A stretch of 44,253 bases of DNA from Clostridiales bacterium PH28_bin88 (GCA_000987045.1 LAKY01000059.1:1-44253), one strand, 5' to 3'; numbered from the stretch's first letter, positions 33,797 through 42,532 are shown. Translations and numbers: made by a program. Notes: generated by a model not told the origin, from the sequence alone.

Positions 33797-34301
33797 ATGT
33801 ATGATCATTTACTACAAATGCATTCTTGCCATCCGTCATAACAATAAATTCGCGGTAGAATTTTGTGTTTTGTTCAAACCTATCATAGTAATGTACCGTT
33901 GTTCTCTGAACAATTTTGTTTTCTACCTTAGCGCCTAACGCTTCAGAGATAAATCGAATTGGCACCAATGTTCTGCTGTTTTTTAGCGTTGCTGGCACCT
34001 CTAGTTTTACTTCCCGGCCATTCTGGTAGGCAGTTGTGCTGTCAACAACCAGTTTTAGTTCATTATTTACGTCAATAATCGTTATAGTTCCGGTTGTTGC
34101 ATCCCAATCCACCTTAGCACCCAGGGCTTCAGAGATTTGCCTGACGGGGACCAGCACCCGACCTTTTTCCAAAACGGGAGGTACATCTGAAACCAAATCC
34201 CAGCCGTTGACTATGATGGTGATATGCTGGCTGGCTTCTGTAACCACGGGGAACGTACTTACGGAAATAGCTAAAATAAGAAACCATAGAAGTTTTCTCA
34301 A
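33795..34301 (-). pseudogene. copper-amine-oxidase-like stalk gene cut by the IS
   Basis: ATG 34301 starts a signal peptide (RKLLWFLILAISVSTFPVVTEA) and a full stalk domain with both halves (EKGRVLVPVRQISEALGAKVDWD; SRTLVPIRFISEALGAKV), then a further stretch (YYDRFEQNTKFYREFIVMTD). The stop TGA (33795-33797) straddles the IS boundary, so the original gene ran on. Its likely continuation is 31717-32141 on the other side of the IS. The truncated 168-aa product is still a plausible exported protein. It is the fuller paralogue of 19377-19718. Confidence 0.75.
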
Positions 34302-34839
34302 CTTAATTACACCACCTTAGATTGTATTTATTTCTGTTAATTTTCTTTCGGCTCCCATAATGGAGCAAGCCCTGCCGAAGGCTGCCAGTAATACCCCCGC
34401 AATTTGCTGTCAAATCTGGTTTTTGGCCAAAGGTTTGAAGGTATCCAAATTCAACGCCTAAAACCCCTCATCGCCTAAGGGAACTTTCTTTTCTCCCTCA
34501 TACGGAGTAAGGTACGCCACCCACTTGATGTCAAAGCGGTTTTCGGAAAGGTCAACGTAAGCCACTATATCTTTCACTGGGTACGAAGCCGTGTTTTTCC
34601 AGTCTTCGCTGTACGGTGCCATATCGCCACTCTTAAATCTGTTGACAGCCCGAACTACGAAGCGTTTAGTCTCTTTGTCCGGTTACGCATCTCATTCCAG
34701 GGCGAAAAATCATTCTTTAATACTTTCGCAGGAGCTGAAAAACTTCCGTCTTATCGTAGGTTTTAAAAGCTATTCATACGAGTACCCTTTCCACAGGCCT
34801 CACACTTCATCTATTACCCACCCCTATGAAGCAGCTAGC
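34059..34839. repeat. direct repeat copy 2, with 408 extra bases
   Basis: 34059-34397 and 34806-34839 match copy 1 (19479-19815, 19825-19858). The 408 bases between the two matching blocks hold the pseudogene at 34458-34800 and are absent from copy 1, where 9 bases stand instead. Confidence 0.85.
34458..34800 (-). pseudogene. strongly decayed gene, unknown
   Basis: Reading leftward, three or four frames together give protein-like text: FKTYDKTEVFQLLRK, VLKNDFSPWNEMRNR, then TKRFVVRAVNRFKSGDMAPY, SYPVKDIVAYVDLSENRFDI, KWVAYLTPYEGEKKVPLGDE and TAG 34458-34460. No start remains. The order suggests an exported beta domain; the family is unknown. Confidence 0.5.
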
Positions 34840-34917
34840 TATAACTTGCGAGTTGTCATTACGCATTTAAGATTTGTTATGGTAATGTCGCGGTTTTAAA
34901 CCGAATTTTTCTCGTAC

Positions 34918-35082
34918 TCAGACCTGCTTATCTAACTTGTGCGCAATTTCTTTTAAGGTCCGGTCGATGGAGGCTACCTTTACCAGCAGAAAGATGAATC
35001 CGAAAATAGTTAGTGCCGCTAGACCAATGTTGAACAAGAAAAGAACGATTGGTGCAGCGGCCCACCACGGCGTTGAGTTCAT
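34918..35082 (-). CDS. small single-pass membrane protein, 54 aa
   Basis: ATG 35082 is preceded by AGGAGAGG at ideal spacing. The product has a short outer or periplasmic-like start (MNSTPWWAAAP), one long hydrophobic segment (IVLFLFNIGLAALTIFGFIFLLV) and a charged amphipathic end (KVASIDRTLKEIAHKLDKQV) that could form a coiled coil. Such small proteins often modify partner membrane proteins; none is evident. Its leader overlaps the orphan sigma fragment on the other strand. Confidence 0.6.
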   Translation of the reverse strand: MNSTPWWAAAPIVLFLFNIGLAALTIFGFIFLLVKVASIDRTLKEIAHKLDKQV

Positions 35083-35087
35083 CTTAA

Positions 35088-35240
35088 CCTCTCCTGGAAG
35101 ACATGACCTACCAGCAAATCGCGGAAACGATGCAATTGCCGGTATCCACTATCGAGACCCATCTGTACCGTGGTAAAGTTATGCTCCAAAAACTACTGGA
35201 GGCAGGCCCAGAAAACGCGACGTTGCAGGGACTGGCATAG
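35088..35240 (+). pseudogene. orphan sigma-factor region 4 fragment
   Basis: After a TAA (35085-35087) the plus strand reads LLEDMTYQQIAETMQLPVST, then IETHLYRGKVMLQKLLE, ending at TAG 35238-35240. This is the helix-turn-helix of ECF sigma region 4 ('l.g.sy.eIA..l..p..TV...L.RGk..L...L'). Region 2 is missing. It is the very part lacking from the sigma chimera at 20066-20698, and both stand next to a copy of the same direct repeat. Confidence 0.7.
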
Positions 35241-35335
35241 AAACCTATGAAGGCAATCTAAAATGTTGCCCTTTTTAACAAGAGCCAACCTTTCGCCTTT
35301 CTCCATCTTGATCAACCTCCGGGAACCGGCGCACC

Positions 35336-35365
35336 TTGTTCCTCCATTTACTTGCCTGGTATAAA
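35336..35365 (+). promoter_or_regulatory. sigma-A-like promoter
   Basis: TTGTTC (35336-35341) and TATAAA (35360-35365) with 18 bases between them, 54 bases before the small ORF at 35420. Moderate match to the consensus. Confidence 0.35.
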
Positions 35366-35419
35366 ATATAACACGGCAAATAATTAAGTTGTCTGGTCTT
35401 TAGCTAGGGGGGGTAAATT

Positions 35420-35533
35420 ATGGATATTATTCACAAAGATCCATTGAATGATTATCAACAACTACATGCCAAACATATTAGCAAATTTTTTAAATTCATT
35501 TGGGGCATTATCCGCTATAATAAATTTGAATGA
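35420..35533 (+). CDS. possible small protein, 37 aa
   Basis: ATG 35420 follows GGGGGG by 6 nt. The peptide is polar and His-rich at first (MDIIHKDPLNDYQQLHAKHI) and then basic and aromatic (SKFFKFIWGIIRYNKF), possibly membrane-associated. A promoter-like sequence lies upstream. No family is recognised. Confidence 0.35.
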   Translation: MDIIHKDPLNDYQQLHAKHISKFFKFIWGIIRYNKFE

Positions 35534-35718
35534 GATGGACTGGACAAAGTAGAGTAATTACAGTTTTTTACCCCCAAATCTTATGGCTATCTCAAGTTGT
35601 CGCCGTTGAGTTTGAGTATGGTCGGGGCAAACTGTCTGCCTACTGTTTTTGAGACAAGAAAAACAAACGGAGATAACAAAGAAACATCTACCCATATGAC
35701 TGTAGGAGGTTGCAGGTT

Positions 35719-36423
35719 ATGGTTGGCAAAATCCCCATAAAAATCTGGATGTTGGTGGTCACTGCAATATTGATGTTAAGCATTACAGCAAGTAACGGTA
35801 CCTTTAGCACCCCTTCCCGTGTTTCACCGCCCCCAGATGATGCTCATGCCATAGGCATGACACCTGCCGAAATTCAGGACATTGCCAATCGTAAACCCAT
35901 CGATCCGTCACCTCTTACAGACGAGGAGAAAGCCGTGAGGGCTGCAATAAACGATGCCGAAATTAAGGCTCGCCAACAAGCGAAAGAAGGCTTATTCAGA
36001 CGAGGTGAGCTTAATACCGGAATAAACGGGTGGACAGCGGGCACTGTCTCTGCTTTTCAGGGAGTGCTTGGCGATGTTATTAGTAACCAACAAAGAGTTA
36101 GTAAGCTCTATTTCCCCAAACCTTACGATATTCTGGTGTACTTACATACCTTCGGTGATGTAAAGGACCTGCGGAGAGACATCATCACTCTCACAAGAAC
36201 GATTCTTGAACGGGCACCAGACATCGATGGTATTGAGTTTTCGATCTCCGTCTTTGATTCCCCGACCTCTCAATCCACCAAGCAAGGTGGAGTTATTCGT
36301 ACTTCAAGGAAGCAGGCGGAAGGTATCCCCCCCGTCAGTCAACTTACCGAAGATTCCGATGTTCTTCAAACTCTAAAGGGCCACTTTGATCTCAGTGAGC
36401 TAGGTGACTGGGCACTCCGCTAA
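35719..36423 (+). CDS. exported protein of 234 aa, unknown
   Basis: ATG 35719 has GGAGG 9 nt upstream (a TTG nine bases earlier is too close). A signal peptide (IKIWMLVVTAILMLSITAS) is followed by a helical, Asp- and Lys-rich region (about 40-95) and a mixed domain (YDILVYLHTFGDVKDLRRDI, IDGIEFSISVFDSP) ending in a possible helical tail. I see no known motif. It converges on the TPR lipoprotein gene, overlapping its 3' end by 32 bases. Confidence 0.7.
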   Translation: MVGKIPIKIWMLVVTAILMLSITASNGTFSTPSRVSPPPDDAHAIGMTPAEIQDIANRKPIDPSPLTDEEKAVRAAINDAEIKARQQAKEGLFRRGELNTGINGWTAGTVSAFQGVLGDVISNQQRVSKLYFPKPYDILVYLHTFGDVKDLRRDIITLTRTILERAPDIDGIEFSISVFDSPTSQSTKQGGVIRTSRKQAEGIPPVSQLTEDSDVLQTLKGHFDLSELGDWALR

Positions 36424-36731
36424 CTATAATAATACTTGGGCGGTTCCGATTGACGGAAGGCGAGAGTTCTGCCAGTTTTTTAAAGTTATCAACTGCCTGC
36501 TGCCATTGTTTCTGATGGTAGAAAGATAGGCCCTGGTAGTTATACCCTTCCGGGCGCTCGGGGTATTCCGCTACCATCTTTGCACTCAGGCTGGATACCG
36601 CGGGCCAATTTCCTTCGGCCACGGCTTGCTCCAGCTTTTTAACTTTTCCTTCACCGCCGCACCCCCCCCTGGGTGGCGATAAATAGCATCAACAACAAGA
36701 ACAGGCCACAGCGTTTAAATACTGAAATCAT
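36392..36731 (-). pseudogene. TPR lipoprotein gene interrupted at a G8 run
   Basis: ATG 36731 starts SVFKRCGLFLLLMLFIATQGG and runs to a stop 27 codons on. The run of eight G (plus strand C8, 36662-36669) shifts the frame; with seven G the signal peptide continues into a lipobox (QGGCGGEGKV) and then the long frame LEQAVAEGNWPAVSSLSAKM, YPERPEGYNYQGLSFYHQKQ, WQQAVDNFKKLAELSP, which is a TPR-type helix repeat. The C-terminal 20 residues run antisense into the convergent gene and may not be native. A G7/G8 change would switch the gene on or off. Confidence 0.65.
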
Positions 36732-36799
36732 TCCTTTTCGCTCCCCTCCGCATAACGGGATCAAATGAATGCCCTGGTATGACTCTCTATTGAACGTGC

Positions 36800-38869
36800 T
36801 TATTGGCTCGGTTTTTTTAAGTTTTCAATAATGATGTATCTTTCTTTATCGTCTTCAACAATCTTTTGGAGCAACAATTTGCCTTTTGCATTAGGTTTAG
36901 GAAAGTTTTCAGGTTCTTTGTGTATTTCATAAATAAATTGTTCCGGGTTCAACTGGGTAATCAGGTTTACGTTCCCTTCAGGCACATAATAAAAATCGTA
37001 TTCGATAGTATATGTTCCATCGTTATTATCAACAAACTCTTTAATATGGGTCATTTTATAGCCGTCTTCACTCATCCCCAAACCGAAATACTTACCATCT
37101 TTATAGTCAAAACCCATCACTGGCTGATGTTTTTTTACCTTCCTACCGAAAAACTCCTGACTGAACCTGTCGATTATCTCTTTTTTTATTACGGGGTACT
37201 CGTCTTTCATATCTATTAATTGGTGACGGTCTGCTCCATCATATCTAAACAGAAGATATCGCGCCATGTCACCGATTAATTCTTTATCATCAATCTCCGT
37301 ACCCCAGGCGAAAGACGGAAACGTAAACGCATTCTTGCAAAACTCCATCCATTTTATTTCTTCCTCAGGCGTCAGGTTGATATGATTTATTGCGGCTTGA
37401 AGATCGGCATTATTAGTAGCATTGTCAGCTTCGCGATTAGGGACAACCACGAAGCGCGCTTGCCCCTCCGCATTCACCTTAAACGAAACAAATTTTCCAT
37501 CAACCGAGACGGCCAGATCCTCTTTATCTTTGTATTGATTTAAAATTAGGTTATTCAAGTTGATAATCTCAAATACTGATGTTCCGTTCTTCTTGGCTCT
37601 CAGTACGTAGTTTTGTTCCTCATCAATCCTTTTCGCTAAGCCCGTATCAATATCAACTACCCAATGCGATATAGGTCCGTTGCTGGGCCAGGAATAGATT
37701 AAGACCTTTGAGTTATCCGTTGACCAAGCCGAAGCCCCTTTATGCTCTGAGCCACTGTCTCCTGTCGCCAACTCTTTCAACTCGCCAGTGGTTACGTTTA
37801 GTACGTATGGCGTGCCTTTCAGGTCCGCGTCGAAAACTTCCGAAGGTTCTAGCCTGACCATGTTGATTAATATATACTTTCCATTCGGCGACCAAATGGG
37901 TGCTTGCCATGCGAAAGGCTTGCCGTCAATCCGCCAGACTACTTCCTTTTTAACCAAATCATAAACAATGATCTCGTGTCCCAAGGGGTTTCTCCCATCA
38001 CCCCCAAGGTCCTTCCACGGTTCGTTTTTATCCCATTTCAGATAGGCTATCAGCTTCTCGTCGGGTGACCACGAGGGTTCAATAAGACTAAACTTTTCGT
38101 CTTTCAGATTCCCTGCTTCTCTGTGGGCTTCTAAATCAAAAATACGGAGAGAATTATCCTCCCAATTCTCATAGATCAACCGGCTTTCTGAGGGCGAAAA
38201 GGATAAACCGAACGAGTACACAGGCCAACCATGATCTAATTCGAGAGGTAGCTTTCTTTCTACAGAAGTATCCAGATTTATGACCGCGGGTTCAACACGG
38301 TACTGACCAGGGAAAAGGACAACGTACTTTTGCAGCGGTGATATGAAATATGATTGGATGCCTTGATACTCTTTCAATTGGCCATTCTTAAGCCAATAGA
38401 GGCTTTTTTCTGGCAGGGTACTGATAAAGAGAGCGCCATTCCCTTTTAGCAATATATCGTGCATATAGAGGTTTGGGTCTTGTAATAACGGTGTTACTTG
38501 CAACCCGTTTTCCGTAATTTCGCCGTGTAGTATGGTGTATGTCCCCTCATTATCCATTCTCAATGAAAACTCGTTGGGGGAGAGCCACTTCGTAACGTTG
38601 ATATTACCTGGTAATTCCAGCGAGAAATGTTCGTCCTTATCTAAAACTTGATAATCCACTTTGGGATTTAATTTTACCAAATCGGAAAAATTCTGTGGCT
38701 GATCAGTTTGCGGCAAGTCTTGAGCCGGAAGTTCCTGTTGATCGGCCATGACGAGTGGCTGTTTATCCGTGTTAGCTAAATTTTCACCGGCGCTACGGCT
38801 GTTTTGAGCGCAGGCAACTGTAAAAATGCTCAGTAAAGCGATCAATACACCTAAATGTAAATTCTTCAC
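36800..38869 (-). CDS. TolB-like propeller lipoprotein (689 aa)
   Basis: GTG 38869 (GGAGG 7 nt upstream) starts a lipoprotein signal peptide with lipobox FTVAC. A linker is followed by a TolB/WD40-type propeller (about 60-420: SFSPSESRLIYE, PSWSPDEKLIAYLKW, PIWSPNGKYILINM, SAWSTDNSKVLIY) and a C-terminal domain (about 480-689) with a helical and a beta part (EEEIKWMEFCKNAFTFPSFA, GTYTIEYDFYYVPEG). It is intact over 2 kb. Likely an outer-face binding protein; no enzyme motif is visible. Confidence 0.85.
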   Translation of the reverse strand: MKNLHLGVLIALLSIFTVACAQNSRSAGENLANTDKQPLVMADQQELPAQDLPQTDQPQNFSDLVKLNPKVDYQVLDKDEHFSLELPGNINVTKWLSPNEFSLRMDNEGTYTILHGEITENGLQVTPLLQDPNLYMHDILLKGNGALFISTLPEKSLYWLKNGQLKEYQGIQSYFISPLQKYVVLFPGQYRVEPAVINLDTSVERKLPLELDHGWPVYSFGLSFSPSESRLIYENWEDNSLRIFDLEAHREAGNLKDEKFSLIEPSWSPDEKLIAYLKWDKNEPWKDLGGDGRNPLGHEIIVYDLVKKEVVWRIDGKPFAWQAPIWSPNGKYILINMVRLEPSEVFDADLKGTPYVLNVTTGELKELATGDSGSEHKGASAWSTDNSKVLIYSWPSNGPISHWVVDIDTGLAKRIDEEQNYVLRAKKNGTSVFEIINLNNLILNQYKDKEDLAVSVDGKFVSFKVNAEGQARFVVVPNREADNATNNADLQAAINHINLTPEEEIKWMEFCKNAFTFPSFAWGTEIDDKELIGDMARYLLFRYDGADRHQLIDMKDEYPVIKKEIIDRFSQEFFGRKVKKHQPVMGFDYKDGKYFGLGMSEDGYKMTHIKEFVDNNDGTYTIEYDFYYVPEGNVNLITQLNPEQFIYEIHKEPENFPKPNAKGKLLLQKIVEDDKERYIIIENLKKPSQ

Positions 38870-38929
38870 AGCAATACCTCCCAAATGATACTGCTTCTTT
38901 CGGCTCTAGGCTCCTGGCGCCACCCTAAG

Positions 38930-39379
38930 TCAGTTCCAGTGTTCAAGTATTTCACCCCACAGGGCTTGACGGGCTGGATCATCTGTTATGATGCTTGTGC
39001 CCTTTTCTCCTAGCAGGTCTACAATAAAGAGTTCTTTGGCCAACCCCTCCGAATCTCCTGGTTTTAATAAACCAATTCTGCCTCTCGTACGCTGAAACAT
39101 CAAGGATAAATCATTCCAAAAAGGCTGTTCTTTCTGAGGCCGATAACGTGCAAGAACATTAGCTATGTTCTCTAGATCTTCCAACTGTTCCACCGCCCTT
39201 TGGCTGTTATTACTGAGTATTGATTCTTCAAAATGCCCCACCTTATGTAGGAGTAGGCCATAAATAGACTCTGACATTCTGTCAAAAGTATCTGTCTGCC
39301 GCGGTAACTTTGCTAGAAGGACAACATTTGAAGTAATCGAGAGGAAGAGCAGCCATACTACCGGGGAACGCCATCGCAT
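38930..39379 (-). CDS. membrane-anchored helical protein, 149 aa
   Basis: ATG 39379 (AGGGGTG upstream) begins one membrane segment (PVVWLLFLSITSNVVLLA); the rest is helical with heptad-like spacing (DRMSESIYGLLLHKVGHFEE; AVEQLEDLENIANVLARY). Its plan, a short anchor then helices, is like that of the frameshifted gene at 5480-5958. It lies between two propeller lipoprotein genes in the same direction. Function unknown. Confidence 0.65.
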   Translation of the reverse strand: MRWRSPVVWLLFLSITSNVVLLAKLPRQTDTFDRMSESIYGLLLHKVGHFEESILSNNSQRAVEQLEDLENIANVLARYRPQKEQPFWNDLSLMFQRTRGRIGLLKPGDSEGLAKELFIVDLLGEKGTSIITDDPARQALWGEILEHWN

Positions 39380-39461
39380 GGGATATCACCCCTGTTCAAC
39401 TTTGTGGAGGGTACATTCACCCACTTAGCTCTTGCGAGAAAAGTAAAGCCCATGGAATTAA

Positions 39462-41588
39462 TTACAGTACCAGCCGGTAGAGTGCCCCGTCTTCTGAAGA
39501 ACTTATCAATACTCCGCCATCTAGTTCTGTTACCAGACCGTAATTGCCAATCAAGGGATCTCTGCCCTCGACGAACCCTGGCTCAATATCGGATACCTGA
39601 AACGCGAATTTGCCGGTGACTTTATCAAAGGCGAAAAGGCTACGCTCACCAGGTACATAAAGCAGGTACCCACGTATAAACGTCTCCTTCGGGTCCCGTA
39701 CCGCGAACATGGTGGACCAAAGGGTCTCGCCACTGATCAGGTCCAAAGCGCCGATACGGTCGCCGGCGATATAATACAGGGTATCTCCTTCCACCCTGGC
39801 GGTTGATACATGGAACCCAAACTGCCTGACGACCTTCTTAATTTCGAAGTCGTAGAGGTCCGTTGTAAGCGGTTCACTGAAGTAATAACCGTGTTCCTCT
39901 TTATATTTCTGTATAAGAAAGTACCGATCATTTACCATGGTCATGCGGGTACCCGCAACTCTTTCAATAGCTGATATAGTGTTGCCGTTTTCTATGTCTA
40001 CCAGGCGAAACTCATCGCTAAAGGCAAACCACTGTCGTGTTGGCCTCTGTCTTTCCGAAAATACCCGCCGGTCTACAGCTATCCTGTATTCCCCAAAAGG
40101 CCCCCTGTGCAGCGGTGGGGTCATGTCTTTGCTGACCTCCCACTTGACCTGACCGGTTTTAGGTTCGAGGGCGGTAAGCCCCCTCTTCCCCATGATTATT
40201 ACCGCGGGACCGCCCAGGTTGGTAAAGTATAGTGTCTCATCAGCCGCCAACGGCCTTTCCCATAACCGGGTGCCGGTTGTTTCTTCCAGGGCTTGTATCT
40301 TACCCTCTTTTTCCCACTCTCGCACCTGCAGTACAAGTACGCCGTCAGCTCCCGTCAAGGCCACGTTAGTTGACTCCTCGGCATAGGTCCTGCTCCAGAT
40401 CACTTTCCCTGTGGCCACCTCTCTCAAACTGAGCTGGGGTTTGGCATCATGCGCCAGCCTGCTCAGTAAAGCAATCCGCTGCCGGTCCTGGGACAAGACA
40501 TGGTCTATGGGTAGATACCCTCCTTTCACCGACCACTTGGGTCTCCCGGTCCGCCGGTCAATGGCATGAAAATTCTCCTCCATGTGATACCCGCTAAACT
40601 CTCCGTCGTCCGCGGTCACAAACAGGGTATCCCGTGTCCCGCCTACAACAAAGTTCAGTCTGAGCCCGCTGTTAAAAGACCATTCTTGCTTATCTTGTAA
40701 AGGTTTAAGGGGGATAGTACCTACAAGGGTCCCATGGTTTAAAGAAAGTTTAGCAACGTACCGGTCATACCCTGTGTCACCGGCAAGTGATACCACCATG
40801 TCCAAAACGTCTTGATAGTGTTGGACGGCCCATAACATGGAATGAACACCTGTTATTTCGTCCGGCAGCACGTACTCGGTTCTCCTGTTTTTTCTGGCAT
40901 CATAGGCGACAACAATGCGCTTTCCTCCCTGCTCTTGCAAGTAAGCTCCCGCATCATACATTCGTTCCCCTTCCAAGTTAAACGCCGGTACAACGTCCTT
41001 AATACCGTAACGGTGCAGGGGGATCACGTGTCCCGGCTTTCCTTCCTGCCAGTGAACGGCAAGATAAGCCCAGGCCTGGCCGTTGCTTAGGTGAAAATAG
41101 TAAAGTTGTCCCCATCCATATGTAAATTCTACTACCTTGACCCGGGAGACCTGGATATTACCCATGCCTGCTTTTAAAGGGAAAACATACGGTGTAAGAT
41201 TTAGCGTTTTTTGTGACCGGGGAACCTTCATGTACACTTGTGTGCCCTTTATTTCCAGGGTGAACTTCTCTGCCCCGTATTCCTCCACCACCAAATTCAT
41301 TTGATCTTTCAGAGATATTAGTCGAGTCTGATAGCTGGCCCAAAACCATTTTTGATAACTCTCCTCTTCCGAAGTGATCGGTTGAGTTGCTTGCTCATCC
41401 CATAGCAGGTTCTTTACCTCCACGAGGCCGGAGGGGCTGTAAAGCGCCAGAGTTTTTTGAGATGAGGCATTATCACCCAGTTTACCGGTTTCTCCAATAG
41501 AAAGCCTTGGCCAAGGTGAACAGGCTGCCAGCAAGGTAAGTAAAAGCAACACCAGGCCGGTTCCGAGTAATGTTTCTCTTTGGGACAC
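39462..41588 (-). CDS. PQQ-type beta-propeller lipoprotein (708 aa), paralogue of 733-2961
   Basis: GTG 41588 (GGAGG about 8 nt upstream) opens a lipoprotein signal peptide (LVLLLLTLLAAC). The mature protein follows the plan of the 742-aa protein at 733-2961 throughout: a front domain with KFTLEIKGTQVYMKV, a middle YDARKNRRTEYVLPDEITGV, then blades (RRTGRPKWSVKGG, ATGKVIWSR, TTGTRLWERPL, KTGQVKWEVSK, ISGETLWSTMFA, VTGKFAFQVSD). As in that protein, a repeated GGT.DTL and 'DD/ADDG' loop is seen. It is intact and probably outside, lipid-anchored. Confidence 0.87.
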   Translation of the reverse strand: MSQRETLLGTGLVLLLLTLLAACSPWPRLSIGETGKLGDNASSQKTLALYSPSGLVEVKNLLWDEQATQPITSEEESYQKWFWASYQTRLISLKDQMNLVVEEYGAEKFTLEIKGTQVYMKVPRSQKTLNLTPYVFPLKAGMGNIQVSRVKVVEFTYGWGQLYYFHLSNGQAWAYLAVHWQEGKPGHVIPLHRYGIKDVVPAFNLEGERMYDAGAYLQEQGGKRIVVAYDARKNRRTEYVLPDEITGVHSMLWAVQHYQDVLDMVVSLAGDTGYDRYVAKLSLNHGTLVGTIPLKPLQDKQEWSFNSGLRLNFVVGGTRDTLFVTADDGEFSGYHMEENFHAIDRRTGRPKWSVKGGYLPIDHVLSQDRQRIALLSRLAHDAKPQLSLREVATGKVIWSRTYAEESTNVALTGADGVLVLQVREWEKEGKIQALEETTGTRLWERPLAADETLYFTNLGGPAVIIMGKRGLTALEPKTGQVKWEVSKDMTPPLHRGPFGEYRIAVDRRVFSERQRPTRQWFAFSDEFRLVDIENGNTISAIERVAGTRMTMVNDRYFLIQKYKEEHGYYFSEPLTTDLYDFEIKKVVRQFGFHVSTARVEGDTLYYIAGDRIGALDLISGETLWSTMFAVRDPKETFIRGYLLYVPGERSLFAFDKVTGKFAFQVSDIEPGFVEGRDPLIGNYGLVTELDGGVLISSSEDGALYRLVL

Positions 41589-41631
41589 GGTCTCTCCCTC
41601 CTTTCATCCCTGTAACCCAAAATTCATTCTT

Positions 41632-41715
41632 CTATCTCTTCAAATCGGTTTCTAAATCCCTAATTCCTCTCATAGCATAAGTCATGTCATTCACTGTGAC
41701 GTAAATGGTGTTGGA
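41632..41715 (-). pseudogene. scrap of the lipoprotein family seen at 22473
   Basis: Only 27 codons remain, opening after TGA (41716-41718): SNTIYVTVNDMTYAMRGIRD and a stop at 41632. It matches the end of the remnant at 22473-22697 (SNTVYITVKNLTYAYEG). No start or signal peptide remains. Confidence 0.5.
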
Positions 41716-41752
41716 TCATCCCCTTTTCTTGCGGTGGAGGGGGGCATGCAGT

Positions 41753-42532
41753 TTATTGAGAGTAATAAAAAATTTTCAACTCCTGATCTAAGATTTCGAT
41801 TTTGGCATGGTGTAGAAGATCTTCTGTATAATCCTCCCATTGATTTTCAACGATGAAACGGAATTTACCACTATGCGCCTCGGGATGCTTGTTACGTAAA
41901 TCCGCAGCAAACTCCTGGTGCAAGCGGCTGACTGGCGCTTTTTTGATTTGCAGGCTAACCCGGTACTCTGTGAGGGCTTCCGTGGTCTTAAACCCCATGG
42001 TTTCCATGAATTTTTTATCCATTTCTAGTGCTTCCATGCGGGTCTTATCGTCTGCCCTGCTTAATGACTGACGGGATGCTTCCTCTACCTGTTGATTAAT
42101 TTGCCGTGCCTCTTCTACGGTGATTTTATAACCTCTCTTAACTGCTTCCTGGTACTGAACTTCTTGACGGACTAGACGGTTGAAAGCCTCGTTCTTATCT
42201 CCTTTTTCCTCTCTCTGCCGCTTGGCACGGAGATAGTATCGTTTTTCATCTGGAGACATTTGAGACCATTCTCGTCCAGCGTGTTGAAGAAATTCGTCTA
42301 TGCTACCTTGCTTTGCTCTCATCTCAAATAGAAAATACATGCTTCGCATTTCTTGTTCCAAGGCGGTTTTAGTGATAGGTTGATCATTTACAAAAGCCAC
42401 TATATCCTCTTCCAATACCTGGGGCGAAGATCTGGAACAAGCGGTAAAAAGGAGGAAAGATTGCAATGCTAAAAAGATACTCAGCAGTAACAACATCAGG
42501 GCTGTGAATGCAAACATCTTTCGGCGCATCAA
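41753..42532 (-). CDS. SurA_N-like lipoprotein
   Basis: A 259-aa lipoprotein: long hydrophobic signal with lipobox LFTAC, then AFVNDQPITKTALEQEM, the start of a SurA-N/PpiC-type chaperone domain, followed by long charged helices to the end (EVQYQEAVKRGYKITVEEAR, INQQVEEASRQSLSRADDK). The parvulin (rotamase) core is not present, so only a chaperone-like role can be suggested, for exported proteins such as the lipoproteins around it. ATG 42532 has GGGAGGG 5-7 nt upstream. Confidence 0.78.
   Translation of the reverse strand: MMRRKMFAFTALMLLLLSIFLALQSFLLFTACSRSSPQVLEEDIVAFVNDQPITKTALEQEMRSMYFLFEMRAKQGSIDEFLQHAGREWSQMSPDEKRYYLRAKRQREEKGDKNEAFNRLVRQEVQYQEAVKRGYKITVEEARQINQQVEEASRQSLSRADDKTRMEALEMDKKFMETMGFKTTEALTEYRVSLQIKKAPVSRLHQEFAADLRNKHPEAHSGKFRFIVENQWEDYTEDLLHHAKIEILDQELKIFYYSQ

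Noticed and set aside
32120..33810. Target-site duplication flanking the IS
   Set aside because: The bases directly outside the inverted repeats (TATCAG on the left, ATGTAT on the right) do not match, so none is claimed.
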